Source of the DNA: an uncultured Bacilli bacterium
Lineage (GTDB): Bacteria > Bacillota_I > Bacilli_A > RF39 > UBA660
Assembly (NCBI GenBank): GCA_947624125.1
Contig: CANQIY010000010.1
Coordinates: 1-18,552 of the forward strand
Length of the DNA stretch: 18,552 nucleotides
Direction: 5' to 3'
A program made the translations under genes and the position numbers. This document shows, piece by piece, positions 1-6,438 of the stretch. The notes beneath the pieces were generated by a model. The model had not been told where the DNA came from. It saw only the letters and a list, made by a program, of their open reading frames with translations, and ran no database searches. Each line of letters begins with the position of its first letter. The first letter of the stretch is position 1.

Positions 1-54
1 CCGTCTTGTCATGACGACGCTATCCTTACATTACTGTTATGGATGCGTCTTTTT
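1..54 (+). ncRNA. 3' part of the copy A antisense RNA candidate
   Basis: The same terminator hairpin with T tail as in copy B lies at 16-54 and overlaps the 3' end of the peptide ORF on the other strand. The upstream half and any promoter lie left of the window. The flank (1-15) matches copy B only loosely, so specificity between the copies could differ there. Confidence 0.4.
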
Positions 55-130
55 GTATCAATAAGTACACAAAGTACATTAATATAAAAATAATGATAAT
101 CAAAAACTTGATTAGGGTTTTCGACTTCAT
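26..130 (-). CDS. Small hydrophobic membrane peptide (candidate type I toxin), copy A
   Basis: This is a 34-residue peptide starting MKSKTLIKF, then one hydrophobic stretch at about residues 6-25, then the polar tail QKDASITVM. The layout (basic N-terminus, one membrane segment, short polar tail) is that of small type I toxins such as TxpA, BsrG or Fst, but I do not recognise the sequence as any named family. A strong ribosome binding site, GGGGGTGAT (134-142), stands 3 bases before the ATG. The peptide differs from copy B at four positions (12, 18, 20, 23), all hydrophobic for hydrophobic, and codon 24 differs silently. This pattern supports a real, selected coding region. The stop codon lies inside a hairpin. 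Toxicity is inferred from architecture only. Confidence 0.72.
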   Translation of the reverse strand: MKSKTLIKFLIIIIFILMYFVYLLIQKDASITVM

Positions 131-223
131 CTTATCACCCCCACTTCTGTTTGTTTTTTCCAAAACCCCCAGATTTAGAAGTAACGGCGCATTCCACGTG
201 CCCTTAACTCTCTATTAAATTAT

Positions 224-254
224 AAAAAATCCCTTTTGTAAAGAGGGTTTTTTT
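224..254 (-). terminator. Hairpin terminator after the surface gene (copy A), A/T flanked on both sides
   Basis: CCCTTTT-GTA-AAGAGGG, a stem of 7 bp with one G-T pair, has six A before it and seven T after it. It can therefore act on either strand. On the minus strand it follows the surface gene by about 25 bases. The TATAAT that could start the peptide mRNA (224-219) overlaps its outer T run. Confidence 0.75.
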
Positions 255-277
255 GTCGTTTTTTGTCTAATATTTTT

Positions 278-1564
278 TTAATTTATTATATAAGGATTAT
301 CAATAGTCCCTATTCCTGTTAAATTTATTGTGCTTACTAAAAAGAATACCGGTCTATTTAACCAAGCATCATTTCCACGATCCATAAAATATCCATCATT
401 ATCTGTACTCCAATTATAGTAAATGGCAAGTCTTTGAAAAGAACCATTATAATATCCATATGCAGTAATTATATGTTCGTAAGTTTTTAATGTTCCAAAA
501 ATATGAAGCCAATTTTGACTACATTTTAATCCGGCTCCATAACAATTATAACCATCTTTTTGTAATGCATAATTATAATCTGTCATATACATTAAACCTA
601 TTTTAGCATTTTTTAATAATGAAAATCGTTCTGTTACTGATTTGGTAATTTCACCTACTAAATCAGTATAAGTTGTATCTGCATCACCATTTTCCATCTG
701 ATATACTTCATATGCTGTTTTTCCATTTAGAATGCCTCCTCTTATAAATCCCTGATACCAATCACTATCTGCAATCCTATTTAACCATGTCGAGTCTTTT
801 AAATATGAATACTCTGTACTATTTATAAATATATTACTCAATGTTGAATGAGTGCCATTTAGCCTTTTAAATAAATCACTATCTCCCCATATCGTTTTTA
901 CTTGAGAGTCATTATACCATAAAAAATTAGTTGTATTGCCTTCTTTTATGGGCGTATTTTTTATCAATTTTATTTGTCCATTATCTTTTATTCCTAATAT
1001 TCTATACATGTAATGTTCAGTATCATTTAGACATTGCTCTTTATCATTTGTTCCAAAACATATATAATTATTATTTACTTCATCTCTTGTTCCCTGATAT
1101 CGATATAATCCTGCTTGGTCGGCATTTAAGTTTGCTATTGTTGTTATATTTTTTTTATTACTATTCATACACTCTTGCATTGTTTTTTCACTACATATAT
1201 TACCTATATTTTCTTTTTCATCAAAATATAAATAACAATATAAAGTTTTATTGGTATTTATAGACACACCTATTCCTTCTTCAAAATTTAAAATATCTTT
1301 AACATCATTACCATATGTATCTATACATCCACTTAATTCTTTATTAAATACATAACCATTTTTAGGAAAATTATTATTTTCATATTCTACATAATTACCT
1401 TTATTATCTTCTACATAAATAGCTAAATTATCTTTAGAATTATTTATATCTAATATAACATTATCTAATTCTATTTTTTCTTTATTAAATAATTTAAATA
1501 ACCCAAATACAAAAATACTTATACATATAAAAATAACAATTATCTTTTTGTTAATAACTTGCAT
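278..1564 (-). CDS. Membrane-anchored modular surface protein
   Basis: The 428-residue protein starts at the ATG at 1564, which has GGGAG eight bases upstream; an in-frame TTG at 1621 has no ribosome binding site. Residues 7-26 form an N-terminal membrane anchor or uncleaved signal. Residues 31-115 form a module shared with the gene at 11527 (LDNVILDI, LAIYVE, C80, C110-YLYF). Residues ~150-428 form a Cys-containing domain with YMYRILGIKDNGQIKLI, KIGLMYMTDYNYAL and a terminal RPVFFL...GTIDNPYII. That pattern resembles large families of anchored surface proteins in uncultured gut Bacilli, from my memory of such proteins. Paired cysteines (124/132, 169/178, 341/348) suit an extracellular domain. 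The ligand or role is unknown. The promoter holds a G8 tract, and the gene is bracketed by direct repeats. Confidence 0.8.
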   Translation of the reverse strand: MQVINKKIIVIFICISIFVFGLFKLFNKEKIELDNVILDINNSKDNLAIYVEDNKGNYVEYENNNFPKNGYVFNKELSGCIDTYGNDVKDILNFEEGIGVSINTNKTLYCYLYFDEKENIGNICSEKTMQECMNSNKKNITTIANLNADQAGLYRYQGTRDEVNNNYICFGTNDKEQCLNDTEHYMYRILGIKDNGQIKLIKNTPIKEGNTTNFLWYNDSQVKTIWGDSDLFKRLNGTHSTLSNIFINSTEYSYLKDSTWLNRIADSDWYQGFIRGGILNGKTAYEVYQMENGDADTTYTDLVGEITKSVTERFSLLKNAKIGLMYMTDYNYALQKDGYNCYGAGLKCSQNWLHIFGTLKTYEHIITAYGYYNGSFQRLAIYYNWSTDNDGYFMDRGNDAWLNRPVFFLVSTINLTGIGTIDNPYIIN

Positions 1565-1594
1565 TACTTTTTCTCCCTTTATTTTATATTTATT

Positions 1595-1621
1595 ATTATA
1601 TAATACCCCCCCCGGAGTCAA
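1595..1621 (-). promoter_or_regulatory. Surface-gene promoter with a G8 tract in the spacer
   Basis: Minus-strand -35 TTGACT (1621-1616) and -10 TATAAT (1600-1595) are separated by only 15 bp, eight of which are an uninterrupted G run (1613-1606). Such a run is very unlikely by chance in DNA this AT-rich. Adding two G would give the optimal 17-bp spacing to TATAAT. A shifted -10, TAATAA, would already be at 17 bp. This is the arrangement of promoters switched by slipped-strand mispairing. Confidence 0.7.
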
Positions 1622-1636
1622 GAATTTAAAAAAATA

Positions 1637-1665
1637 TTGTTATTTCACAACATTTGATTTATAAT
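1637..1665 (+). promoter_or_regulatory. Promoter of the candidate antisense RNA
   Basis: -35 TTGTTA (1637-1642), a 17-bp spacer and a perfect -10 TATAAT (1660-1665). An A run at 1628-1634 lies just upstream. No coding start follows; the transcript meets a terminator about 73 bases later. The promoter is back to back with that of the surface gene (-35 at 1621-1616), with 15 bp between the two -35 boxes. Confidence 0.65.
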
Positions 1666-1671
1666 TTATTT

Positions 1672-1744
1672 AGGGACGCGTAGATTACGCCGTCTTCTTC
1701 AGGCTGACGCTATCCTTACATTACTGTTATGGATGCGTCTTTTT
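1672..1744 (+). ncRNA. Candidate antisense RNA (antitoxin) to the 34-residue peptide mRNA
   Basis: A plus-strand promoter at 1637-1665 predicts a start near 1672. A hairpin GACGCTATCC / GGATGCGTC (1706-1715 and 1731-1739, one bulged T) followed by five T predicts an end near 1744. The ~73-nt RNA begins with its own hairpin (1675-1694) and is complementary to the last codons, stop and 3' untranslated region of the peptide mRNA. It has no ORF or ribosome binding site. The terminator part is identical in copy A, so one RNA could pair with both peptide mRNAs. The promoter and terminator are visible; the antitoxin role is inferred. Confidence 0.6.
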
Positions 1745-1820
1745 GTATTAATATGTACACTAGGTACAATAATATAAAAATAATGAGAATCAAAAACTTG
1801 ATTAGGGTTTTCGACTTCAT
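1716..1820 (-). CDS. Small hydrophobic membrane peptide (candidate type I toxin), copy B
   Basis: This 34-residue peptide has the same ends as copy A (MKSKTLIKF and QKDASITVM), with Leu at 12, 18 and 20 and Ile at 23. One membrane-spanning segment covers about residues 6-25, and the basic N-terminus predicts an N-in orientation. GGGGGTGAT (1824-1832) sits 3 bases before the ATG and is unusually strong. A candidate -10 TATAAT (1915-1910, minus strand) is conserved in both copies and would give a leader of about 80 nt that can fold by CACTTCT/AGAAGTG. The 3' end is overlapped by the candidate antisense RNA at 1672-1744. This is the organisation of a type I toxin controlled from its 3' end, as in TxpA/RatA and BsrG/SR4 of Bacillus subtilis. 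No sequence similarity to those peptides is claimed. Confidence 0.75.
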   Translation of the reverse strand: MKSKTLIKFLILIIFILLYLVYILIQKDASITVM

Positions 1821-1914
1821 CTTATCACCCCCACTTCTGTTTGTTTTTTTCCAAAACCCCCAGATTTAGAAGTGACGGCGCATTCCACGTGCCCTTAACT
1901 CTCTATTAAATTAT

Positions 1915-1945
1915 AAAAAATCCCTTTTGTAAAGAGGGTTTTTTT
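1915..1945 (-). terminator. Hairpin terminator of the SRP operon (copy B)
   Basis: The same CCCTTTT-GTA-AAGAGGG hairpin, flanked by A and T runs, lies about 50 bases after the ffh stop on the minus strand. The candidate -10 TATAAT of the peptide mRNA (1915-1910) overlaps it, with no convincing -35 box. Termination of the upstream gene and initiation of the peptide mRNA may thus be packed in one place. Confidence 0.75.
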
Positions 1946-1997
1946 GTCGATTTTTGTCTAATATATCTTTTAATAAAAAAATGAGGATAATTCCCCA

Positions 1998-3305
1998 TTA
2001 AAATGGCATCTTCATCTTACCATTACTCATCATCTTCATCATATCTTTCATCATTTCAAATTGTTTTAAAAGACGATTTACTTCTTCAACATTACGACCA
2101 CTACCTTTAGCAATTCGTTGTTTTCTTGATGCTTTTAAACATTCGGGATGTTTTCTTTCATAAGGGGTCATAGATAAAATAATTGCTTCAACATGAGCCA
2201 TATCTTTTGGGTCAATTTCCACATTATTAAGTCCCATATTACGAGCTTGTGGTAACATTTTAATAATGTTTTCAAGAGGTCCTAATTTTTTTATTTGCTT
2301 TAAAGATTTTAAAAAATCTTCTAAATCAAATGTTCCTTTTTTCATTTTCAAAGCTTGTTCTTTAGCGTCACTTTCAGATATTACATCTTCAACTTTCTCA
2401 GCAATAGATAATATATCACCCATATCAAGAATTCTCTCCGCCATTCGTACAGGATAAAATTCACTTAAACCATCCATTTTTTCAGAATCACCAACAAATT
2501 TGATAGGTACATTTGTTAAATGTCTTAAAGAAAGAGCAACTCCTCCTTTAGTATCACCATCCATTTTGGTTAAAATACAACCCGTTAATTTTAAACTATC
2601 ATTAAAACCAGTAATAACATTAATTGCATCTTGACCCATCATCGCATCAATAACTAATAAAATTTCATCTAGTTTAACATTACTTTCAATATCTTTTAAT
2701 TCTTGCATTAATTCTTCATCAATTTGAAGACGACCTGCTGTATCAATAATAACATAATCATAGTTATTATCATGTGCATAATTTAGACCATCTTTAACAA
2801 TTTGTAAAACATCTTTTTTATCACTAACAAAAACCGGAATATTTAGGGACAACCCAATTTCTTTTAATTGCTCGATAGCAGCTGGACGATAAATATCTCC
2901 CGCAATTAAAAGAGGTTTTCTTTTAAATTTTTTTCTTAAAAGATTAGCTAATTTTCCACAAGTTGTTGTTTTACCACTACCTTGAAGACCACATAACATA
3001 ATTACTTCAAAATTTTTCGAAGTATCAAGAGGTATGTAATCTCCTCCTAAAAGATTAACTAATTCATCTTTAACTATTTTAATAAATAATTCATCGGGTT
3101 TTAAACTACGGGCAACTTCTTCTCCCAAAGCTTTTTCTTTAACTTTAGCCACGAATTCTTTAACAACATTATAGTTAACATCGGCCTCTAATAAAGCCAT
3201 TCTAATTTCTTTCATGGCATCATTAATATTATTTTCTGTTATTTTTCCTAAACCACGAATATTTTTTATGGCTTTTGTAATTCTATCTCCCATATATTCA
3301 AACAT
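1998..3305 (-). CDS. ffh: Signal recognition particle protein Ffh
   Basis: Ffh is the GTPase subunit of the signal recognition particle. It binds 4.5S RNA and nascent signal sequences and docks with FtsY at the membrane. The 435 residues are close to the usual family length. They show an N domain (1-95) and a G domain with GLQGSGKTT (106-114), DTAGR (188-192) and TKMDGD (246-251). The M domain ends in the Met-rich tail FEMMKDMMKMM. The start ATG at 3305 follows AAAGGAGA. The gene is last in ftsY-ylxM-ffh, two bases after ylxM, with its ribosome binding site inside the ylxM end, which implies coupled translation. Confidence 0.98.
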   Translation of the reverse strand: MFEYMGDRITKAIKNIRGLGKITENNINDAMKEIRMALLEADVNYNVVKEFVAKVKEKALGEEVARSLKPDELFIKIVKDELVNLLGGDYIPLDTSKNFEVIMLCGLQGSGKTTTCGKLANLLRKKFKRKPLLIAGDIYRPAAIEQLKEIGLSLNIPVFVSDKKDVLQIVKDGLNYAHDNNYDYVIIDTAGRLQIDEELMQELKDIESNVKLDEILLVIDAMMGQDAINVITGFNDSLKLTGCILTKMDGDTKGGVALSLRHLTNVPIKFVGDSEKMDGLSEFYPVRMAERILDMGDILSIAEKVEDVISESDAKEQALKMKKGTFDLEDFLKSLKQIKKLGPLENIIKMLPQARNMGLNNVEIDPKDMAHVEAIILSMTPYERKHPECLKASRKQRIAKGSGRNVEEVNRLLKQFEMMKDMMKMMSNGKMKMPF

Positions 3306-3307
3306 AA

Positions 3308-3610
3308 TTATTCTCCTTTCAATATTTCATTTATTTTTTCTTTTATTAATTTTAGATTATCTAACTCTAATATTTCTTTTAATTTATTATTTTTATTTCT
3401 TAAATTTAATATTTTATCATAATTATCTAATTTTTCTTGCACATTTTTAATAATAATACCAACTCTAGCTTTAGAGATTTTTTTATAATCAGCTATTTCT
3501 TGCATTGTCATATTTTCCCCATAATAAAGGTCAAATATTTCACTATTTTTTTGACTTAATAAATCTTTATAAATTAAATATAATTCATTATAATATAAAT
3601 ATTTTTCCAC
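3308..3610 (-). CDS. ylxM: YlxM-like HTH protein of the SRP operon
   Basis: This 100-residue protein has a sigma-factor region-4-like helix-turn-helix: DLYYGENMTMQEIADYKKIS followed by KARVGIIIKNVQEKL, at about residues 24-60. The family is known in Firmicutes next to ffh, where it is reported to modulate SRP assembly or activity. It starts with GTG at 3610, sharing one base with the TAG stop of ftsY (TAGTG). AAGGAT lies about nine bases upstream. The lysine-rich end is short. The assignment rests on the helix-turn-helix and on the position between ftsY and ffh. Confidence 0.92.
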   Translation of the reverse strand: MEKYLYYNELYLIYKDLLSQKNSEIFDLYYGENMTMQEIADYKKISKARVGIIIKNVQEKLDNYDKILNLRNKNNKLKEILELDNLKLIKEKINEILKGE

Positions 3611-4602
3611 TATACCATATCCTTAAATAAACCATAAATATAATTTTCTATATCAAAGGTTTTTAAATCCGTCATTTTTTCTCCTAAACCAATAAATTTA
3701 ACCGGAATATTGACTTCTTCTTTAATTGCAAGAACAATTCCCCCTTTAGCTGTTCCATCTAACTTAGTTAAAACTATTCCTGTAATATTAGTTATTTCTT
3801 TAAAAGCTAGAGCTTGCGCAATACCATTTTGACCAGTCGATGCATCAATAACTAAAAGAGTTTCATGGGGAGCATCTTCAATATGATTTTCAATAACTTT
3901 ATTTATTTTTTCTAATTCTTTCATTAAATTAACTTTATTTTGTAAACGACCGGCTGTATCAACAAGAACGATATCAACATTTTCTTCTTTGGCTTTAATA
4001 AGTCCATCATAAACTACACTAGCGGGGTCACTTCCCTCTTTTCCATAAAATAAAGCTTTACATCTTTTCGACCATTCTTCAAGTTGGGAAACAGCTCCGG
4101 CTCTAAAAGTATCTCCTGCTATCATCATTACTTTCTTACCTTCATTTATATATTTATAGGCAAGTTTTGCAATTGTCGTTGTTTTACCAACCCCATTAAC
4201 TCCAACCATTAAAATAACAGTTGGTCCTTTTTTACTCATATTTATTTTATCAGATAAATTGGTACCATCAACATAAATAACTAAAAGTTCATCAACAATA
4301 ACTTCTTTTAAATATTCTGTATCAGTAATATTTTCATGTTTAACCCGATTTCTTAATTTATCCATAAACTTCATAACGGTATTAACCCCAATGTCAGCCA
4401 TAATTAAAATACTTTCTAATTCTTCAAAATATTCTTCTGTTACTTTTGTATATTTAATACCTAAAATATTTAGTTTGGAAACAAAATCATCTCTTGTTTT
4501 CTTTAAACCTTCATCATATTTTTGAATTTCTTCCTTATTAGTTTCATCAACAACATTTTCTTTTTTATTTATTATTTTTTTTAATTTATCGAATAATCCC
4601 AT
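3610..4602 (-). CDS. ftsY: Signal recognition particle receptor FtsY
   Basis: FtsY is the SRP receptor GTPase at the inner face of the membrane; it forms the heterodimer with Ffh that hands ribosomes to SecYEG. The chosen start, ATG at 4602 (MGLFDKLKK), has GGGGTGA five bases upstream, whereas the in-frame GTG at 4611 lies within that site. The protein has 330 residues with a short charged N-terminal A region (about 30 residues). The NG domain carries GVNGVGKTT (134-142), the DTAGR box and TKLDGTAKGG. The amphipathic N-terminus (GLFDKLKKIINKK) suits membrane binding. It is the first gene of the SRP operon. The stop overlaps the ylxM start. Confidence 0.97.
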   Translation of the reverse strand: MGLFDKLKKIINKKENVVDETNKEEIQKYDEGLKKTRDDFVSKLNILGIKYTKVTEEYFEELESILIMADIGVNTVMKFMDKLRNRVKHENITDTEYLKEVIVDELLVIYVDGTNLSDKINMSKKGPTVILMVGVNGVGKTTTIAKLAYKYINEGKKVMMIAGDTFRAGAVSQLEEWSKRCKALFYGKEGSDPASVVYDGLIKAKEENVDIVLVDTAGRLQNKVNLMKELEKINKVIENHIEDAPHETLLVIDASTGQNGIAQALAFKEITNITGIVLTKLDGTAKGGIVLAIKEEVNIPVKFIGLGEKMTDLKTFDIENYIYGLFKDMV

Positions 4603-4666
4603 TATATTCACCCCTTTAATAATATCAAACTTTACGTTATTTTAAAATACTTTACATGAATTTTTA

Positions 4667-4695
4667 TAGACAATTTGTTTATTTTCATGTATAAT
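4667..4695 (+). promoter_or_regulatory. Promoter of rnjA
   Basis: -35 TAGACA (4667-4672), a 17-bp spacer and -10 TATAAT (4690-4695). The predicted leader is about 38 nt and ends with the ribosome binding site AAAGAGGAA. Minus-strand promoter elements for ftsY must lie in the same 137-bp gap (4603-4739), which also contains the 12-bp palindrome TATTTTAAAATA (4638-4649), but I see no clear -35/-10 pair for ftsY. Confidence 0.7.
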
Positions 4696-4739
4696 TAATA
4701 TTAGTTAAAAAACTTTTATTTAAGAAAGAGGAATTTATT

Positions 4740-6419
4740 ATGAAAGAAAAGAGTGCAACAAGTATTGTTGCTTTAGGTGGTCTTGGGGAAGTTGGAAAAA
4801 ACATGTATGTTATTACCCATGAAGACGAAATTATTATTATTGATGCCGGAGTTATGTTTCCGGAAGTTGGCCTTCTTGGGGTTGATTATGTTATTCAAGA
4901 TATAACTTATTTAAAACAAAATGAAAGTAAAATTAAAGCTTTATTTATTACCCATGGACATGAAGACCATATTGGGGGTATTCCCTTTTTACTAAATCAA
5001 GTGCATATTCCGGTAATTTATGCTCCGAAAATTGCTAAAGATTTAACCCAAAAGAAATTAGATGAAAGAGAAATTAAGTATAATAATTTTGAAATTATTA
5101 ATAAAGATTTAAAAGTTAATTTTAAACATTTTCAAGTTGAATTTGTTAATACTACTCACTCTATTCCGGATTCTTTTGCTATTGTTATTCATACTCCTAA
5201 TGGTGTTATTTTTGAAACAGGCGATTTTAAATTTGATTTAACTCCAATTGGACCAATGGCTGACATTCATAAAATGGCTGATTTAGGAAGTAAAGGTGTT
5301 ACTCTTTTATTAAGTGATTCAACCAATGCTTTAGCACCTGGATTTTCTAATAGTGAATCTGTTGTTGATGAAACATTAAATGATATTATTGGCAGACACA
5401 TTGGCCGAGTTATTATTGCAACCTTTGCTTCTAATATATTTAGGGTAAAGCATATTGTAGAAACTTGTAAAAAATATAATAGAAAAATTATTGTTTTTGG
5501 GCGAAGTATGGAATCATCTATTGAACTAGCTCTTAATAATGGTCTTATTACCGATAAATCGATGTTTATTGAAAGTAATCAAGCAAAAAATTTAAAACGA
5601 AGTGAAATATGTATTTTATGTACTGGTAGTCAAGGAGAACCACTCGCTGCTTTATCGAGAATAGCTAATGGTAATCATAAACAAATTTCGCTTCTTCCTG
5701 ATGATTTAGTAATATTCTCATCTAGTCCTATTCCGGGTAATGCTGAAGCAATTAATCGAATTATCAATAAATTATATTTAAAAGGAGTTAAAGTATTTAC
5801 GAATTCAGAATTTAGTGATATTCATACTTCTGGACATGCTAAATTAGAAGAATTAAAATGGATGATTAGAATTATCAAACCAAAATATTTTATGCCAATG
5901 CATGGAGAATTTCGGATGTTAAAACAACATGCTAATATTGCTAAACTTTGTGATATTCCAGAAGAAAATACTTTTATATGTAGTAATGGTGATGTAATTC
6001 TTTTAAAAGATGGCGAAGTTTTTAGAGGAGACCCTATTCAAGCCGGGGATGTCTATGTTGATGGTTCCCGGGTTGGTGATGTTGGTAGCGTTGTAATTAA
6101 AGACCGCAAATTAATGAGTCAAGATGGTATTTTAATTACTATTTTAAATATTAATACTTTAACAAGAAAATTATTAATTAAACCTAATGTAACAGCAAGA
6201 GGCTTTGTCCTAGTTAATGAAAATCAAGAACTTATGAATAAAATTGAACGAAAAATAAGTGATATTGTTAATAATTTCTTAAAAAATTCTTTATATAATT
6301 ATACGGATTTAAAAAATCAAATTATTTTAGAGTTATTACCATTTATTAATGAACTTACTGGAAGAAGACCTATTATTTTACCAGTTATAATGGAAGTCAA
6401 TAAAAAAGAAGATAACTAA
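4740..6419 (+). CDS. rnjA: Ribonuclease J
   Basis: RNase J is a Zn-dependent 5'-3' exonuclease and endonuclease of the metallo-beta-lactamase/beta-CASP family. It works in mRNA decay and rRNA 5' processing. The 559 residues match the family length. The N-terminal GGLGEVGKNMYV is followed by the metal-binding HGHEDH (72-77), NTTHSIPDS and ETGDFKFD. The beta-CASP part includes GRSMESSIELA and GSQGEP, and HTSGHA and MPMHGEFRML follow. The C-terminal domain is present. The start has AAGAGGAA six bases upstream. The gene is monocistronic and points tail to tail at rny, so two main RNA-decay nucleases are neighbours. A single RNase J is visible; whether a second paralogue exists elsewhere is unknown. 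Confidence 0.96.
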   Translation: MKEKSATSIVALGGLGEVGKNMYVITHEDEIIIIDAGVMFPEVGLLGVDYVIQDITYLKQNESKIKALFITHGHEDHIGGIPFLLNQVHIPVIYAPKIAKDLTQKKLDEREIKYNNFEIINKDLKVNFKHFQVEFVNTTHSIPDSFAIVIHTPNGVIFETGDFKFDLTPIGPMADIHKMADLGSKGVTLLLSDSTNALAPGFSNSESVVDETLNDIIGRHIGRVIIATFASNIFRVKHIVETCKKYNRKIIVFGRSMESSIELALNNGLITDKSMFIESNQAKNLKRSEICILCTGSQGEPLAALSRIANGNHKQISLLPDDLVIFSSSPIPGNAEAINRIINKLYLKGVKVFTNSEFSDIHTSGHAKLEELKWMIRIIKPKYFMPMHGEFRMLKQHANIAKLCDIPEENTFICSNGDVILLKDGEVFRGDPIQAGDVYVDGSRVGDVGSVVIKDRKLMSQDGILITILNINTLTRKLLIKPNVTARGFVLVNENQELMNKIERKISDIVNNFLKNSLYNYTDLKNQIILELLPFINELTGRRPIILPVIMEVNKKEDN

Positions 6420-6438
6420 TTAAACGTTATCTTTTTTA
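6402..6438. terminator. Shared bidirectional terminator between rnjA and rny
   Basis: The hairpin AAGATAAC (6409-6416) / GTTATCTT (6426-6433) is flanked by A on the left and T on the right. It serves both converging genes. It contains the end of rnjA including the stop (6417-6419) in its loop, and the rny stop (6438-6436) in its outer T run. Confidence 0.85.

Larger units (their letters stand above)
1..273. repeat. Direct repeat copy A (toxin-antitoxin-like module), cut by the window edge
   Basis: This copy matches 1690-1964 almost base for base, at an offset of 1690-1691. It differs by a few substitutions, mostly in the middle of the small ORF, and by one T in a T run. It contains a plus-strand hairpin with a T tail (16-54), the 34-codon minus-strand ORF (26-130), an untranslated leader and a hairpin terminator (224-254). 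Similarity stops at about 273, five bases before the stop codon of the surface gene. The left end lies outside the window, so its antisense promoter cannot be checked. Confidence 0.9.
1690..1964. repeat. Direct repeat copy B (complete toxin-antitoxin-like module)
   Basis: This is the second copy of the 1-273 repeat. It fills the space between the surface gene and ffh. It contains the 34-codon ORF (1716-1820), its GGGGGTGAT ribosome binding site, a leader with the 7-bp inverted repeat CACTTCT/AGAAGTG (1832-1838 and 1868-1874), and the hairpin at 1915-1945. In both copies the module sits directly downstream of a minus-strand gene (the surface gene for copy A, ffh for copy B). Similarity fades around 1690 on the left, beyond which only this copy is visible in full. 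Confidence 0.9.

Noticed and set aside
931..1263. Plus-strand ORF of 110 codons rich in Leu, Tyr, Phe
   Set aside because: It is the complement of the surface gene in AT-rich DNA. It has low complexity, no ribosome binding site, and no promoter.
1564..1621. Upstream TTG start of the surface gene, which would put the G8 tract in the coding region
   Set aside because: There is no ribosome binding site before the TTG. The added residues include no signal, and the bases form a -35/-10 promoter. The ATG at 1564 has GGGAG and gives the same N-terminus as the paralogue.
1673..1894. A miniature transposon (MITE): ~22-bp inverted ends with a possible TTA duplication on each side
   Set aside because: The repeat shared by the two copies continues beyond the right inverted end to 273/1964, so the inverted repeats do not mark the duplicated unit. 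A 3-bp TTA match is common in such AT-rich DNA. mRNA end pairing explains it better.
1..1964. CRISPR array or insertion sequence as the source of the repeats
   Set aside because: There are only two long repeats 1.69 kb apart. No short regularly spaced repeats, no transposase and no cas-like gene are present.
2266..2457. Plus-strand ORFs inside ffh, rny, dnaI and dnaB (for example 2266-2457, 6451-6657, 9431-9634, 10451-10681)
   Set aside because: They are shadows of well-identified genes on the other strand. They have no ribosome binding sites and Phe/Leu/Ser-rich compositions.
4644..4655. 12-mer AAAATACTTTAC repeated at 18486-18497 as a shared operator
   Set aside because: In sequence this AT-rich, many 12-mer matches are expected by chance in 18.5 kb, and the two contexts differ.
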